A DNA stretch of 64,000 bases from Bacillus sp. FJAT-18017 (GCF_001278805.1 NZ_CP012602.1:1467001-1531000); one strand, 5' to 3'. Numbered from the stretch's first letter, positions 36,108 through 45,030 are shown. Numbers and translations: made by a program. The notes: generated from the sequence alone by a model not told the origin.

Positions 36108-37820
36108 ATGGATACACAAACTGAGCGAAAACAAACCGGGTTAACAACCCTGCTGCAGTCGTCCGAGCGAAAACAAATCGCAGCAGCCATGGCCGTTCTT
36201 GCAGCTTATTTATTACCGCTTTTCGTCCTTGGGGAAGGGGCTCATATTCGGGTTCATGACAATCTCGATTCCAATTTGGCCTGGTACAAGGTTCTGGCGG
36301 AAAGTGGACAGACCTTTGGTTCGGTTGAAGCAATTATTCCGCAAATAATCAATGGCAATCTATCAAGAAATGCATTTGGCCCCGAGCTTAGCGGAATTGT
36401 CTGGTTGCATGCAATCTTGCCTACAATGGCTGCTTATTCAATTAGCCAGGCGTTAACAAGAATTCTTGCTTTTATAGGGATGTACCTCCTTTTGAAAGGC
36501 CACTTTATTACAGAATCCCGACGCCACTGGATTGTCGTTATTACTGCTCTAGCATTCGCTTTGACTCCATTTTGGCCTTCGGGAATGTTAAGCACTCTGG
36601 GAATGCCACTTGCGCTTTGGGCCTTCCTAAACATCCGGTCAGGTGATAGGAGAATAAGCAGCTGGATTGTGCTGTTGTTATTGCCGCTTTATTCAAGTTT
36701 TGTACTTGGTTTCTTTTTCTTTCTTGCATCCATAGGGGTATTCTGGTTGATTGATTCACTGAAACAACGAAAGTTGAATTTGAGATATTTGATGGCAATT
36801 GCCACGATGACAGCTGCATTCCTTTTAGTCGAATACCGGTTGGTCTATTCCTTTTTGTTCGATGATGAGCCAAACAGCCGTGATGAATACTTTCATGCGA
36901 GGCTCTCCTTTTGGCATGCAATCAGGCTATCGGTTAAAAACTTTTTCCTTGGACACACGCACGTTATGACGGTACATGGACTGTTTATTATGGCTGCGAC
37001 CTTTATCGCTCTATGGTTTGTTTTTTCAAAAAAGGTCTGGAACGCGGAATGGAAGTTCCTCTTGCTGCTTGGGATGAACGCGCTGTTATCAGTTTGGTAT
37101 GCATTCTGGTTTTACAGGGGCTGGCTGCCTCTTACAGAGCGTTTTCACTTCCTGGACACGTTTAACTTTGCGCGTTTTCATTTTATAAGACCAATGATTA
37201 TTTATATCGGCTTCGCGCTTGCTCTTAGGATTCTTGCTGATACTGGGATTGCATGGAAAAGGGCAGGTATCGTCCTTGCAGCTGGCCAACTCGTACTCTT
37301 GCTAGGTTTTAATGACGAATTTATTTACCGAAATAAACCAACAGTTGGTGAGTTTTACGCAAAAGAGCAATTTACTGACATTGCTGAGTATATCGGAGAG
37401 CCGAAGGAGACTTACCGAGTGGCGAGTATTGGCCTTCATCCGGCAATCGCCCAATACAACGGTTTTTACACCCTTGATACATACAACAATTTTTACCCGC
37501 TTTCTTATAAATACGAATTTCGCAAAATCATTGAAAAGGAACTGGCCAAGAATAAAACAGTTCGTACTTATTTCGATGAATGGGGCGGCCGCTGTTATCT
37601 GTTCACAGCCGAGCTCGGGAAAAGGTATATGTTCAAAAAAGACTCAAACGCATTCCTGAAAAACCTGGAGCTTAATATTGGCCAATTTAAGCAAATGGGT
37701 GGGAGCTACATTTTTTCTAGCGTGCCCATATTGAATGCGGATGAAAACGGCCTTTTGCTTGAAAAAGTATTCGATTCAGATGAATCGGCTTGGCGGATCT
37801 ATTTATACAAGGCTGTCTAA
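36108..37820 (+). CDS. YkoS-like polytopic membrane glycosyltransferase candidate (DUF6044)
   Basis: A 570-residue protein with about twelve hydrophobic helices and an extracytoplasmic C-terminal domain of about 170 residues. It resembles YkoS, the membrane partner of YkoT. An early outer loop holds HIRVHDNLDSNLAWYK, with the acidic pair typical of GT-C enzymes that use polyprenyl-phosphate sugars. ATG 36108 follows AATTGGAGGT; an ATG eight codons upstream includes that site. It heads a cassette with a GT2 enzyme and GtrA, so it probably transfers lipid-carried sugar to a cell-surface polymer. Confidence 0.8.
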   Translation: MDTQTERKQTGLTTLLQSSERKQIAAAMAVLAAYLLPLFVLGEGAHIRVHDNLDSNLAWYKVLAESGQTFGSVEAIIPQIINGNLSRNAFGPELSGIVWLHAILPTMAAYSISQALTRILAFIGMYLLLKGHFITESRRHWIVVITALAFALTPFWPSGMLSTLGMPLALWAFLNIRSGDRRISSWIVLLLLPLYSSFVLGFFFFLASIGVFWLIDSLKQRKLNLRYLMAIATMTAAFLLVEYRLVYSFLFDDEPNSRDEYFHARLSFWHAIRLSVKNFFLGHTHVMTVHGLFIMAATFIALWFVFSKKVWNAEWKFLLLLGMNALLSVWYAFWFYRGWLPLTERFHFLDTFNFARFHFIRPMIIYIGFALALRILADTGIAWKRAGIVLAAGQLVLLLGFNDEFIYRNKPTVGEFYAKEQFTDIAEYIGEPKETYRVASIGLHPAIAQYNGFYTLDTYNNFYPLSYKYEFRKIIEKELAKNKTVRTYFDEWGGRCYLFTAELGKRYMFKKDSNAFLKNLELNIGQFKQMGGSYIFSSVPILNADENGLLLEKVFDSDESAWRIYLYKAV

Positions 37821-37941
37821 TTGTGCTTTGTCATGATAACTTTCGCATACCGAGCTTCAAGAAAAGGGCAGGGACTTATTACTTCGAAAAGGCCCATTAA
37901 ATAAAAGAAATCAGAACGTTGGCACACTGGAGGTACCTATT

Positions 37942-38973
37942 ATGACTGAACCAGTCTTAACCATTGTTGTTCCATGCTATAACGAGGAAGAAGTATTGCC
38001 GTTGACTATGACAAGCTTGAGTGATTTGCTTAGCCAAATGATTAAAGACAGGCTAGTTTCTCCCCGAAGCCGTCTTCTTTTCGTCGATGACGGAAGCCGG
38101 GATAGGACGTGGGAGATTATTTACAAGACAGGCTTCGCAAATGACCTTGTAAAAGGTGTGAAGCTTGCCCGAAACGCTGGACACCAAAATGCACTGCTCG
38201 CCGGAATCTATGCGGCCAAAGACGCATCCGACTGTATCCTGTCTATAGACGCTGACTTGCAGGACGACATCGAGGTTATACCCCAGTTCATCGAAAAATA
38301 CCTTGAAGGCAATGAGGTGGTGTACGGGGTAAGAAGAAAGAGGGACACGGATACGTGGTTTAAGCGATTTACTGCGCAGAATTTTTATAAGGTCATGGCC
38401 AGGCTTGGGGTAAAGCTTGTCTACAATCATGCAGACTTCCGCCTTCTTGGTAAAAGGGCAGTCGCGGAACTTGAACGTTTCAGGGAGGTTAATATGTTCC
38501 TAAGAGGGGTAGTTCCTCTGCTCGGTTTCAATTCTGCAGAAGTATATTATGACAGGCAGGAGCGCCAGGCTGGTGAATCGAAATATCCATTAAAAAAAAT
38601 GCTGGGGTTTGCCTTCGATGGTATTACATCGTTTTCCGTAACACCAATCCGTTTCGTACTTATACTGGGCCTTACGTCTTCACTAATAAGCATTTTGTTT
38701 GGGCTATATTTCCTTTTCCTGAAGTTTTTCGGGGAAACAGAGACAGGCTGGACCTCTCTGATTGTGTCGATATGGCTAATCGGGGGCCTTCAGTTAGTGG
38801 CAATTGGCCTCATCGGAGAATATATTGGCAAAATTTATAAGGAAACGAAACAAAGGCCAAAATTCATCGTCGACGTTGATATGTTCAATCTCCCGTTCCT
38901 GCGCAATAGTAAGCATGAACCTGAAATGGAGCGGATGAAGCTTGATCGAAGTAAAGTACCTGAAACCCACTAA
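37942..38973 (+). CDS. Family 2 polyprenyl-phosphate glycosyltransferase (YkoT/GtrB type)
   Basis: A 343-residue glycosyltransferase. The GT-A domain holds TIVVPCYNEEEVLP, VDDGSRDRTWEI and the metal-binding DADLQDDIEVIPQ, and two C-terminal membrane helices (about residues 225-250 and 262-290) anchor it. DPM1/GtrB-like enzymes charge undecaprenyl phosphate with a sugar on the inner face. The gene overlaps the next one, GtrA, by 32 bases and follows the YkoS-like gene by about 120. The donor sugar cannot be read. ATG follows CTGGAGGTACC. Confidence 0.9.
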   Translation: MTEPVLTIVVPCYNEEEVLPLTMTSLSDLLSQMIKDRLVSPRSRLLFVDDGSRDRTWEIIYKTGFANDLVKGVKLARNAGHQNALLAGIYAAKDASDCILSIDADLQDDIEVIPQFIEKYLEGNEVVYGVRRKRDTDTWFKRFTAQNFYKVMARLGVKLVYNHADFRLLGKRAVAELERFREVNMFLRGVVPLLGFNSAEVYYDRQERQAGESKYPLKKMLGFAFDGITSFSVTPIRFVLILGLTSSLISILFGLYFLFLKFFGETETGWTSLIVSIWLIGGLQLVAIGLIGEYIGKIYKETKQRPKFIVDVDMFNLPFLRNSKHEPEMERMKLDRSKVPETH

Positions 38974-39355
38974 CTCATTCATTCGCTTTGCCATGGTCGG
39001 TGTCGCCAACACGGTTGCCGGCCTATTAATCATGCTTTCATTATTAAATCTATTCAATGCTTCCTACTGGATTTCTACCTTCATTGGCAACACAGCTGGG
39101 GCTGTACTAAGCTTCTACCTTAATCGAACCTTCACTTTCCGTAGCAAGGTTCGTTTCACCAAGGGTGCTCCAAGATTCGTACTCGTTATCTTAGTTTGTT
39201 ATATTTTCTCCTACTGGATAAGCGGCAAGGTTGTAGCGCTTGGTATTGCAAGCTTTCTTCCAGCGGGCCTCCACAACGATGCGGCGGTCCTTATCGGAAG
39301 TGTCATATATACAATCAGCAATTACTTTGGTCAAAAATTGTTCGTCTTTAAATAG
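38942..39355 (+). CDS. GtrA family membrane protein (putative lipid-linked sugar flippase)
   Basis: A 137-residue four-helix membrane protein of the GtrA family. FIRFAMVGVANTVAGLLI and LSFYLNRTFTFRSK are the family signatures, and ISNYFGQKLFVFK ends the protein. It probably flips undecaprenyl-phosphate-sugar made by the overlapping upstream enzyme. The 32-base overlap implies translational coupling. TTG 38942 is a plausible start with ATGGAGCGG upstream, but a later start is possible. Confidence 0.87.
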   Translation: MIEVKYLKPTNSFIRFAMVGVANTVAGLLIMLSLLNLFNASYWISTFIGNTAGAVLSFYLNRTFTFRSKVRFTKGAPRFVLVILVCYIFSYWISGKVVALGIASFLPAGLHNDAAVLIGSVIYTISNYFGQKLFVFK

Positions 39356-39450
39356 TGCATCGAGATAGAGGTTTTTTATTTTATAGTCGTACAGGCCCCC
39401 TTGCCTGAATACAATTTGTAGACAGGCTTTTTTGGGGGGGACTTCATTGC

Positions 39451-40080
39451 ATGAGTATTTATTTAAGTTACATACTGTTAGGTCTATCACTTGCCGCGCC
39501 AATCGGGCCAATTAATGCAGCTCAGCTGGACCGCGGGATCCGCTACGGCTTCTGGCATTCCTGGCTAACAGGTGTTGGTGCTGCTGTGGCAGATGGAATA
39601 TATATGCTCATTGTCTATGTAGGTGTTGTTAAATTTATTGATGCTCCATTGGTTCAAACCTTCCTGTGGCTGTTTGGTGCCTTCGTTCTCATCTACAGTG
39701 GTGTTGAAAGTCTAATTGGAGTAAAAGGGCTCACCATTGATCGGGGCCAAAAAAAGGAACCGCTTATTAGATCGTTCATGTCCGGTTTTTTCATGAGCTT
39801 ATCCAACCCTTTAACGATATTATTTTGGCTGGGGATTTATGGGTCTGTACTGGCCAAAACCGCTGCTTCCTACGGTCAAGGGCAATTGGTACTCTACAGC
39901 CTCGCCATATTCACCGGACTGTTGATATGGGACATCTCTATGGCAACACTTGCTAGCGCAGCAAAACGCTTCTTAACATCAGCCTTTCTTACCGGAATCT
40001 CCATACTATCCGGACTATCCCTAATTGGCTTTGGCATCTACTTCGGCTGGCAAGGCATCAAAGCCGTACTCGCATGGTAG
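39451..40080 (+). CDS. LysE/RhtB family amino acid exporter
   Basis: A 209-residue protein with six predicted membrane helices. The family signature is in the first helix, LGLSLAAPIGPINAAQLDRG (residues about 11-30), and MSLSNPLTILFWLG near residues 115-128 is the second conserved loop. It should export an amino acid or similar metabolite; substrate unknown. ATG follows a run of G (GGGGGGGAC) at slightly long spacing. Confidence 0.9.
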   Translation: MSIYLSYILLGLSLAAPIGPINAAQLDRGIRYGFWHSWLTGVGAAVADGIYMLIVYVGVVKFIDAPLVQTFLWLFGAFVLIYSGVESLIGVKGLTIDRGQKKEPLIRSFMSGFFMSLSNPLTILFWLGIYGSVLAKTAASYGQGQLVLYSLAIFTGLLIWDISMATLASAAKRFLTSAFLTGISILSGLSLIGFGIYFGWQGIKAVLAW

Positions 40081-40085
40081 CTTAT

Positions 40086-40130
40086 AGGGGTCAGACCCTT
40101 ACCCTTGGGGGGAAGGGTCTGACCTTTTTT
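40086..40130 (+). terminator. Intrinsic terminator after lysE-like gene
   Basis: GGTCAGACCCTT / AAGGGTCTGACC stem followed by six T. The T-run overlaps the stop of the opposing small gene. Confidence 0.88.
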
Positions 40131-40296
40131 ATACCGTTCTTCCTGTAGCACCCGGCGATTTATCAGTATTGCCCTGGCCATTATAGTCATTAGCTCCGTT
40201 TTTCTTCCCCGGCGGCTGGTTGCGGTCAGAGCCAATGTATTCTCCTTGGTGTTTTTCCTGGATATGCTGGAATTTCCCTTTATCACGATTCGGCAT
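40129..40296 (-). CDS. Small hydrophilic protein of spore-protein character
   Basis: A 55-residue protein starting MPNRDKGKFQHIQEKHQGEY, with NQPPGKKNGANDYNGQGNTD following. It is rich in Gly, Asn, Gln, Lys and lacks hydrophobic segments, in the manner of minor small acid-soluble spore proteins, but it does not match a family I can name. ATG follows AAGGAGGGAAAAAC, a strong site. It converges on the lysE-like gene and diverges from yteA. Confidence 0.65.
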   Translation of the reverse strand: MPNRDKGKFQHIQEKHQGEYIGSDRNQPPGKKNGANDYNGQGNTDKSPGATGRTV

Positions 40297-40446
40297 TGTT
40301 TTTCCCTCCTTATACCTTTAGCTTGCAACTCCGGATCAGCCTTATCCGAACAAATTTCTGCATAATAACAGGCTGTTTATTTGAAACTAAAGAGAAGATT
40401 GCAACCGCGCATAATGTGTGCGGATTATTAGGAAAGGGGCCAGCAT

Positions 40447-41250
40447 ATGTTATCTTCAAGCCAACTGGAAGAGCTGCGGTCTCGCTTGCTTAAGGAAAAG
40501 GCGGACCTGGATGAGCATTTTTCACAAAACGATGAATTTGGACTGCAGCGTGGGCACGACCATGAATCAATGGGGGAGCTCTCAAGCTACGATAACCATC
40601 CGGCCGATGACGCGACCGAATTATATGAACGGGAAAAGGACATAGCCCTAAACGAACATTACAATCAACAAATTGACAATATAAACAGGGCGCTCGAAGC
40701 GATGAATAATGGGACCTATGGAAAGTGTCAGGTTTGCGGTAAGGAGATTCCATATGAGCGACTTGAAGCACTTCCGGATACAACCTACTGCAAGGAGCAC
40801 AGCCCCGACCGGGTAACCTCGCATACCCGTCCTGTCGAGGAAGGGGTTCTAATGCCGCCTTTCGGCAAGTTTGATAAAGATGAAGAAGACGAAAGTGTTT
40901 CCTATGATGCCGAGGATGCCTGGCAGGAAGTCGCCTCATATGGAACATCGGAAACACCATCCGATTTTGCCTTTACGGATGAAAAAGACCATTATAATGA
41001 TGATTACATCGAGTCTGAAGATCCAGTTGGATATGTCGAGGATTATGAAAACTTTGTAGGTGTCGACATGTATGGAAAGAATATCACTGTCTTTCCCAAT
41101 GGACAGCATCGAAAATATGAGCAGGAGCTTGATGAGGCAGGGACGATGACAGCATTTGGAGACTTACCGGCTTATGAGCATGATCCATACGTTGATGATG
41201 ATCCTGCTGACGGCCTGCAAGACCGGCATGGGGACGGGGACGGGCGCTAA
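40447..41250 (+). CDS. yteA: YteA family DksA/TraR-type zinc-finger regulator (sporulation related)
   Basis: A 267-residue protein. The N-terminal part is a DksA-like coiled coil with DNHPADDATELYEREKD, followed by the C4-type finger CQVCGKEIPYERLEALPDTT and C-x-x-H-like CKEH (about residues 98-119). The C-terminal half is very acidic (many D, E, Y) with HDPYVDDDPADG. YteA members are found in spore formers and may act on RNA polymerase. ATG follows AGGAAAGGGGCC. No convincing terminator directly follows. Confidence 0.88.
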   Translation: MLSSSQLEELRSRLLKEKADLDEHFSQNDEFGLQRGHDHESMGELSSYDNHPADDATELYEREKDIALNEHYNQQIDNINRALEAMNNGTYGKCQVCGKEIPYERLEALPDTTYCKEHSPDRVTSHTRPVEEGVLMPPFGKFDKDEEDESVSYDAEDAWQEVASYGTSETPSDFAFTDEKDHYNDDYIESEDPVGYVEDYENFVGVDMYGKNITVFPNGQHRKYEQELDEAGTMTAFGDLPAYEHDPYVDDDPADGLQDRHGDGDGR

Positions 41251-41284
41251 GCCTGTTCCTTTTTTTAAGTTACCTGTAGAGGAA

Positions 41285-41340
41285 GAGCGATGAATGATAA
41301 CTCGGTGTCCCAACAGAAGCCAAATGTCATTCATAAAGAT
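41285..41340. repeat. Single unit of the family C 52-bp repeat
   Basis: GATGAATGATAACTCGGTG and AAATGTCATTCATAAAGAT match both ends of the family C units at 5757-6106, here with a diverged centre. It shows that the family is dispersed as well as tandem. Confidence 0.7.
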
Positions 41341-41392
41341 AATCAATTCAAACGAGCCACAAGAAGGCAGCGGAAAGTGGCGGGGATAACAA

Positions 41393-41429
41393 ATAAAAAG
41401 GTGTCCTTGAGGAACCCTCAAGGACACTG
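41393..41429 (-). terminator. Intrinsic terminator for the minus-strand small gene
   Basis: GTGTCCTTGAGG / CCTCAAGGACAC perfect stem; on the minus strand it is followed by CTTTTTATTTG. Confidence 0.82.
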
Positions 41430-41500
41430 CTTGCACAGTTTTACTATAATCTTTTAGATAAATCGAAAGCATTATTTCTTTATGGCATAAGAAAAACTTC

Positions 41501-41701
41501 TTATTTACCCCTTGGCAGGTCTTCTTCACTGCCATCTGGGCGCTCGATTTTACCACCGATTTCACCTTCCATATAGCTATCCATTGCTTGCTCATGTGTT
41601 TCGGCCAAACCCGAGGATAATTGATCATCCTTTTGATAATCAGAGACATCGTAAATCTTTCCGGCAATTTTTGTGGAGTCAGTTTTATTATCTTTGTTCA
41701 T
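41501..41701 (-). CDS. YozQ-like small protein (DUF4025)
   Basis: A 66-residue acidic, hydrophilic protein with KIAGKIYDVSDYQKDDQL and THEQAMDSYMEGEI, which resemble YozQ/DUF4025 as I recall it. Function unknown; members occur in spore formers. ATG 41701 has AGGATGAG at eight bases, while the ATG three codons upstream lies inside that site. Family naming is moderately sure. Confidence 0.7.
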   Translation of the reverse strand: MNKDNKTDSTKIAGKIYDVSDYQKDDQLSSGLAETHEQAMDSYMEGEIGGKIERPDGSEEDLPRGK

Positions 41702-41835
41702 TTCACTCATCCTTTCTAGGTGTTCTCGTTTCTACGTTATTTTTCACAAAAAAAACTGCTTTACTCATTTTTAATACCCAACCATGTTTCTAATAACCTA
41801 TATTGGAGAAAAGTAAAGTAAAAGGAGGAGATTTC

Positions 41836-41988
41836 ATGAAGGAAAACGAACAAGAGCTGCCATTGCCGTCAAGAAGAAATCTCGATGAGGCATTTCATAG
41901 CCTTCAGGACACAATAACCAGGATAACGGTTGAGGAAGAAGAGGAAATGGTTAAACAGGAAGTAGACAGACAGGAGCCCGAAATGTAA
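41836..41988 (+). CDS. Small acidic hypothetical protein
   Basis: A 50-residue Glu-rich helical protein with LPLPSRRNLDEAFHSLQDT and a terminal EEEEEMVKQEV run. ATG 41836 follows AAAGGAGGAG. The strong binding site and terminator support a real gene. No family recognised. Confidence 0.65.
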   Translation: MKENEQELPLPSRRNLDEAFHSLQDTITRITVEEEEEMVKQEVDRQEPEM

Positions 41989-41992
41989 AAAA

Positions 41993-42026
41993 CATTCGCC
42001 GCCTCTATCAAAGCGGCGGCGAAAAC
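41993..42026. terminator. Terminator between the small acidic gene and the anti-sigma gene
   Basis: TTCGCCGCC / GGCGGCGAA stem with a seven-base loop between convergent genes; T-run weak. Confidence 0.7.
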
Positions 42027-42033
42027 TCTGTTC

Positions 42034-43164
42034 TTATTGAATTGGCAGCCAGTTTACTTTCCAGATACCTTCCTTGTTTTTTGTGAGTGCAAATGCCAGG
42101 CCATCAAAATCCGAGATGTGGATGATTGCTGTACCATCACCGCGCAGCTCTTCCTTTACCATCCCGGAATTTTTTACAATAGTTAATAAATCTATGACAT
42201 CCTCATCGTTTTGATTTTCCGACTCCTTAATATATTCTTCGAGTGAAGCAAACGGTGCATGCACATCGGGACTGCTGTTGTACAGGGCATATTGCGCAGC
42301 ATAGTCTTCTTTTTCATCCGCATGGAAATATAGCAGGAATACGGAGAATGGATCAAGTCCGTTAAGTAACTTATCATCATAGCTCGTTGAATACTTTTCG
42401 TATATCGCATTTAACTCTGTATTTAGGATAATCGTGCCAGCCGAATCAACAGAAATCTTTCTGGAGGTATATGTTCGGGGTGGATCATCCTCCATAACCT
42501 CACGCCTTAAATTAATGACATCTGCAACATCTTTGTCACGATGCTGGAGGGCTGTATAGGAAGTGATTTCAATTTTCACATTTTCTGCTATGCTGCCAGG
42601 ATTAATTTGATATATTTTCTCAACAGTTTTCATGTCGATGTCATTAAAGACCAACTCGCGAACATCGCCGTGGGCTGTAGGCAGCAACTTAGCAGAATGG
42701 GCATCAGGGATAAAAACAATCTTGTTGGCAAATTCGCCGGCTTTTTCATCTTGATAAACTAGGATACCTGACAATACAGCAACTCCTTCAAACGTTGCTC
42801 CCATTAAATTGGATTGCCCGTTATTAGGCGTTTTTCTAACAAGCTCCCAACCCTTCAGGATATCACCCTTCTCGATATGTTCATAAAATGGGAGGCCGCT
42901 TGACTGAGGATTTGGAGTGGAACCCGTTATGCCTTCCAGGTATCCTAATTCGGTTGCAGCAATTCCGCCAGCTAAAAAGATAAATCCTGCAGCTGCAATA
43001 GCTGTCAGTGCTTTAGGTAGAATATCGCGCTTTTTTCGCGGCTTTTTTCCTTTTAGCGACTGAATCCGGTTCATGATTTGCTCTTTTTCATTAACGGTTA
43101 AACGCGCTTCTGCCAAAGCGCTTCCGTGCATGGCACTTCTCAGCTCCTTACTAAACTGATTCAC
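42034..43164 (-). CDS. Putative membrane anti-sigma factor
   Basis: A 376-residue protein: a cytoplasmic N-terminal region of about 50 residues with helices suited to sigma binding, one membrane helix (about residues 50-70, ALTAIAAAGFIFLAGGIAA) and an extracytoplasmic domain of about 300 residues without a recognised family. The sigma gene overlaps its start, the arrangement of ECF sigma/anti-sigma operons. GTG 43164 follows AGAGGTGG; GTG 43173 is an alternative inside that site. No ZAS-type Cys/His motif is evident, so regulation is likely by partner binding or proteolysis. Confidence 0.75.
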   Translation of the reverse strand: MNQFSKELRSAMHGSALAEARLTVNEKEQIMNRIQSLKGKKPRKKRDILPKALTAIAAAGFIFLAGGIAATELGYLEGITGSTPNPQSSGLPFYEHIEKGDILKGWELVRKTPNNGQSNLMGATFEGVAVLSGILVYQDEKAGEFANKIVFIPDAHSAKLLPTAHGDVRELVFNDIDMKTVEKIYQINPGSIAENVKIEITSYTALQHRDKDVADVINLRREVMEDDPPRTYTSRKISVDSAGTIILNTELNAIYEKYSTSYDDKLLNGLDPFSVFLLYFHADEKEDYAAQYALYNSSPDVHAPFASLEEYIKESENQNDEDVIDLLTIVKNSGMVKEELRGDGTAIIHISDFDGLAFALTKNKEGIWKVNWLPIQ

Positions 43165-43723
43165 AATTGCCACCTCTTTCAGTCGGAGTATAGGTTTTCC
43201 TCAACTTATCCTGGGCCCGGTACAACCTTGTCTTCACGGTACTGGGTGAAAGATCTAGAGTTTCACTTATTTCCACAATGGAGAGGTCCTGGTAGTAGTG
43301 AAGGAGGAGAACTTCCCTGTATTTGAAAGGAAGTGACCAGACCGCTTTTAAAAGCTGCTGATTTGAATCATTTGCCAATGCCTCTTCCTCGGGAGTAAGT
43401 CCTTTGTCTTTCAAAAAAGAAAATATCTTTTCGGCAGTAGAAATATGGCGATGATGCCAACTCTTCACATAGTCCCTGGAACGGTTTATCGCAATTGCAT
43501 AAAGCCAGGTTTTATATGACGAACGGCCTGAAAAGCTGTCTAATTTTAAATAAACAGCAACAAACACATCCTGTACGAGGTCACTGGCGATTCCCCAATC
43601 CCGAACATACGAATAAATCAACCCTTTTACACTGTCGCCGTAGGCGTCCATCAGCGCTTCCAGCTTTGCTTCATTATCATGCGCATGATTAATCCGCCTT
43701 TCCGCTAAATCATTCGGCATCAT
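43151..43723 (-). CDS. ECF-type RNA polymerase sigma factor
   Basis: A 190-residue sigma-70 family protein with only regions 2 and 4. Region 2 includes DLVQDVFVAVYLKLDSF and YKTWLYAIAINRSRDYVKSW; region 4 includes LPFKYREVLLLHYYQDLSIVE with the helix-turn-helix SIVEISETLDLSPSTVKTRL. It overlaps the downstream anti-sigma start by 14 bases. The stress it answers is unknown; SigV, SigW and SigM of B. subtilis are the same general kind. ATG ATG starts at 43723 after AGGGGGATAG. Confidence 0.9.
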   Translation of the reverse strand: MMPNDLAERRINHAHDNEAKLEALMDAYGDSVKGLIYSYVRDWGIASDLVQDVFVAVYLKLDSFSGRSSYKTWLYAIAINRSRDYVKSWHHRHISTAEKIFSFLKDKGLTPEEEALANDSNQQLLKAVWSLPFKYREVLLLHYYQDLSIVEISETLDLSPSTVKTRLYRAQDKLRKTYTPTERGGNCESV

Positions 43724-43834
43724 CTATCCCCCTAATGTGACTTCCTTGTTTCCCTTTAGACGACAGCAAATTAGTAAAAGCTTCATTTTTTAAAAATTTG
43801 ATAAAAGAAACGCAGCAAAAAGGCCGGAAACCTT

Positions 43835-44323
43835 TTAAATTTCCTGTAGTTTTCTCCTTAATTTATTGAGGGCGGCATGGACACTCTTCCGGTTTTCTTC
43901 AGTGTTAAGTTTATGCCTTGCCTGGAGAAGGACTGGACGGACAGATTCGACAGAACGGCCAAACGCCTCCATCCACTGGTATCGGGGAACCATCCATATA
44001 TGAAAATGATGGGTAGTGTCTTCATTATAAAAATAATAAACATAATCAATTCCAAGAGCTTCACGCTGTGCGGCCCGGATTTTCCTGAGCATGTATATCA
44101 GGTCAGCGGCCTCCTCATCGTAAATTTCATCCATGCAGGAGAAATGCCGCTTTGATGCAAGAATGACAAGCCCTTCGATAGGATAAGCTACATCCTGGTG
44201 TGCATGGAAATATTCCGATTCGATTACGGTGCCGCCTTCTGGTTCAATAAGCCCGCTTGTTATGGCGCAGCTCAAGCATTGTACTTCCACTGTTTCTCCA
44301 TTAGCGAGAGTAATTTTTCTCAT
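43835..44323 (-). CDS. HIT-domain hydrolase-like protein
   Basis: A 162-residue HIT-superfamily protein, probably a nucleotide phosphoramidase or dinucleoside polyphosphate hydrolase. The histidine triad appears as HHFHIWMVPR, a variant of HxHxHxx with Trp at the third position, so catalytic competence is uncertain. CLSCAIT at residues 16-22 matches the zinc-binding N terminus of the family. ATG 44323 follows GGAGTGAAGG; an in-frame GTG three codons upstream is inside the site. Confidence 0.82.
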   Translation of the reverse strand: MRKITLANGETVEVQCLSCAITSGLIEPEGGTVIESEYFHAHQDVAYPIEGLVILASKRHFSCMDEIYDEEAADLIYMLRKIRAAQREALGIDYVYYFYNEDTTHHFHIWMVPRYQWMEAFGRSVESVRPVLLQARHKLNTEENRKSVHAALNKLRRKLQEI

Positions 44324-44332
44324 AACCTTCAC

Positions 44333-44734
44333 TCCAATCCCCTATTTCAACTAGTAGAATAGCATTCGGATAGGTATAAGGATACAAAAAAGTAAAAATT
44401 TACAGACGGTATGTACTACTTAATAAATGTAGCAGTAATGGCGGTATTCTTGTTCTTAAAGGTAAAACTTTAAAAGGGCAGCGGGTTTAGCTTAATTCGG
44501 ATAGTACCGTGTTCTCGCAATAGGAGAATCGAGAAGAAGAGGGATGGACTGACATTAGGTGGGCGGGAGGAGATGTTCTAAAAGATTGCGGGAGGTTAGC
44601 ATGTTTCGATGATTCCGAAAACAACTTATGGGTTATTTCCCTGGACCATTAATTAAGATTAAACAGATAAACTTTCATTACTATTTCGGAAAAATATACA
44701 AATTTTTGTAATTTTATACACAACCAGCCAATTT
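44333..44734. other. Intergenic gap without a recognisable gene
   Basis: About 400 bases between the HIT gene and the terminator of the next minus-strand gene. No frame with a binding site and no strong hairpin was seen. Confidence 0.5.
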
Positions 44735-44775
44735 AAAAAACAGGCCCAAAAATTTTAGGGACCTGTTTTTTTTAT
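44735..44775 (-). terminator. Intrinsic terminator after the small secreted protein gene
   Basis: AAAAACAGG / CCTGTTTTT stem; the minus-strand 3' side is T-rich. Confidence 0.75.
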
Positions 44776-44784
44776 TTTCCCAAC

Positions 44785-45030
44785 TTAAAAGTGGTTTGAA
44801 TCCATCATGTTAAAGTTTTTGGATGCTTCAGCACCACCAGTTCCATGACAGCTTTTATACATTTCCTTTAGCTCTTTTTCATTTATTTCAGGGTGCATTT
44901 GCTGGATATGCTCTTTCATTTTCCCGAAGTTTATATCTATTCCTTTACCAGTTTCCTCTGCTAAAGCACCAGCCGAGCTTGCACCTAATAAAATAGCTGC
45001 TCCGAAAAGTGTAACCGCGAATTTTTTCAT
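44785..45030 (-). CDS. Small secreted protein
   Basis: An 81-residue protein with a clear signal peptide cleaved near ALA (residues 22-24, GASSAGALA). The mature part reads INFGKMKEHIQQMHPEINEK and ELKEMYKSCHGTGGA, reminiscent of small secreted Bacillus proteins with a Met/His-rich helix and one Cys. I do not have a reliable family name. ATG follows AGGAGGAGAT. It is divergent from the subtilisin gene and could share its control region. Confidence 0.7.
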   Translation of the reverse strand: MKKFAVTLFGAAILLGASSAGALAEETGKGIDINFGKMKEHIQQMHPEINEKELKEMYKSCHGTGGAEASKNFNMMDSNHF

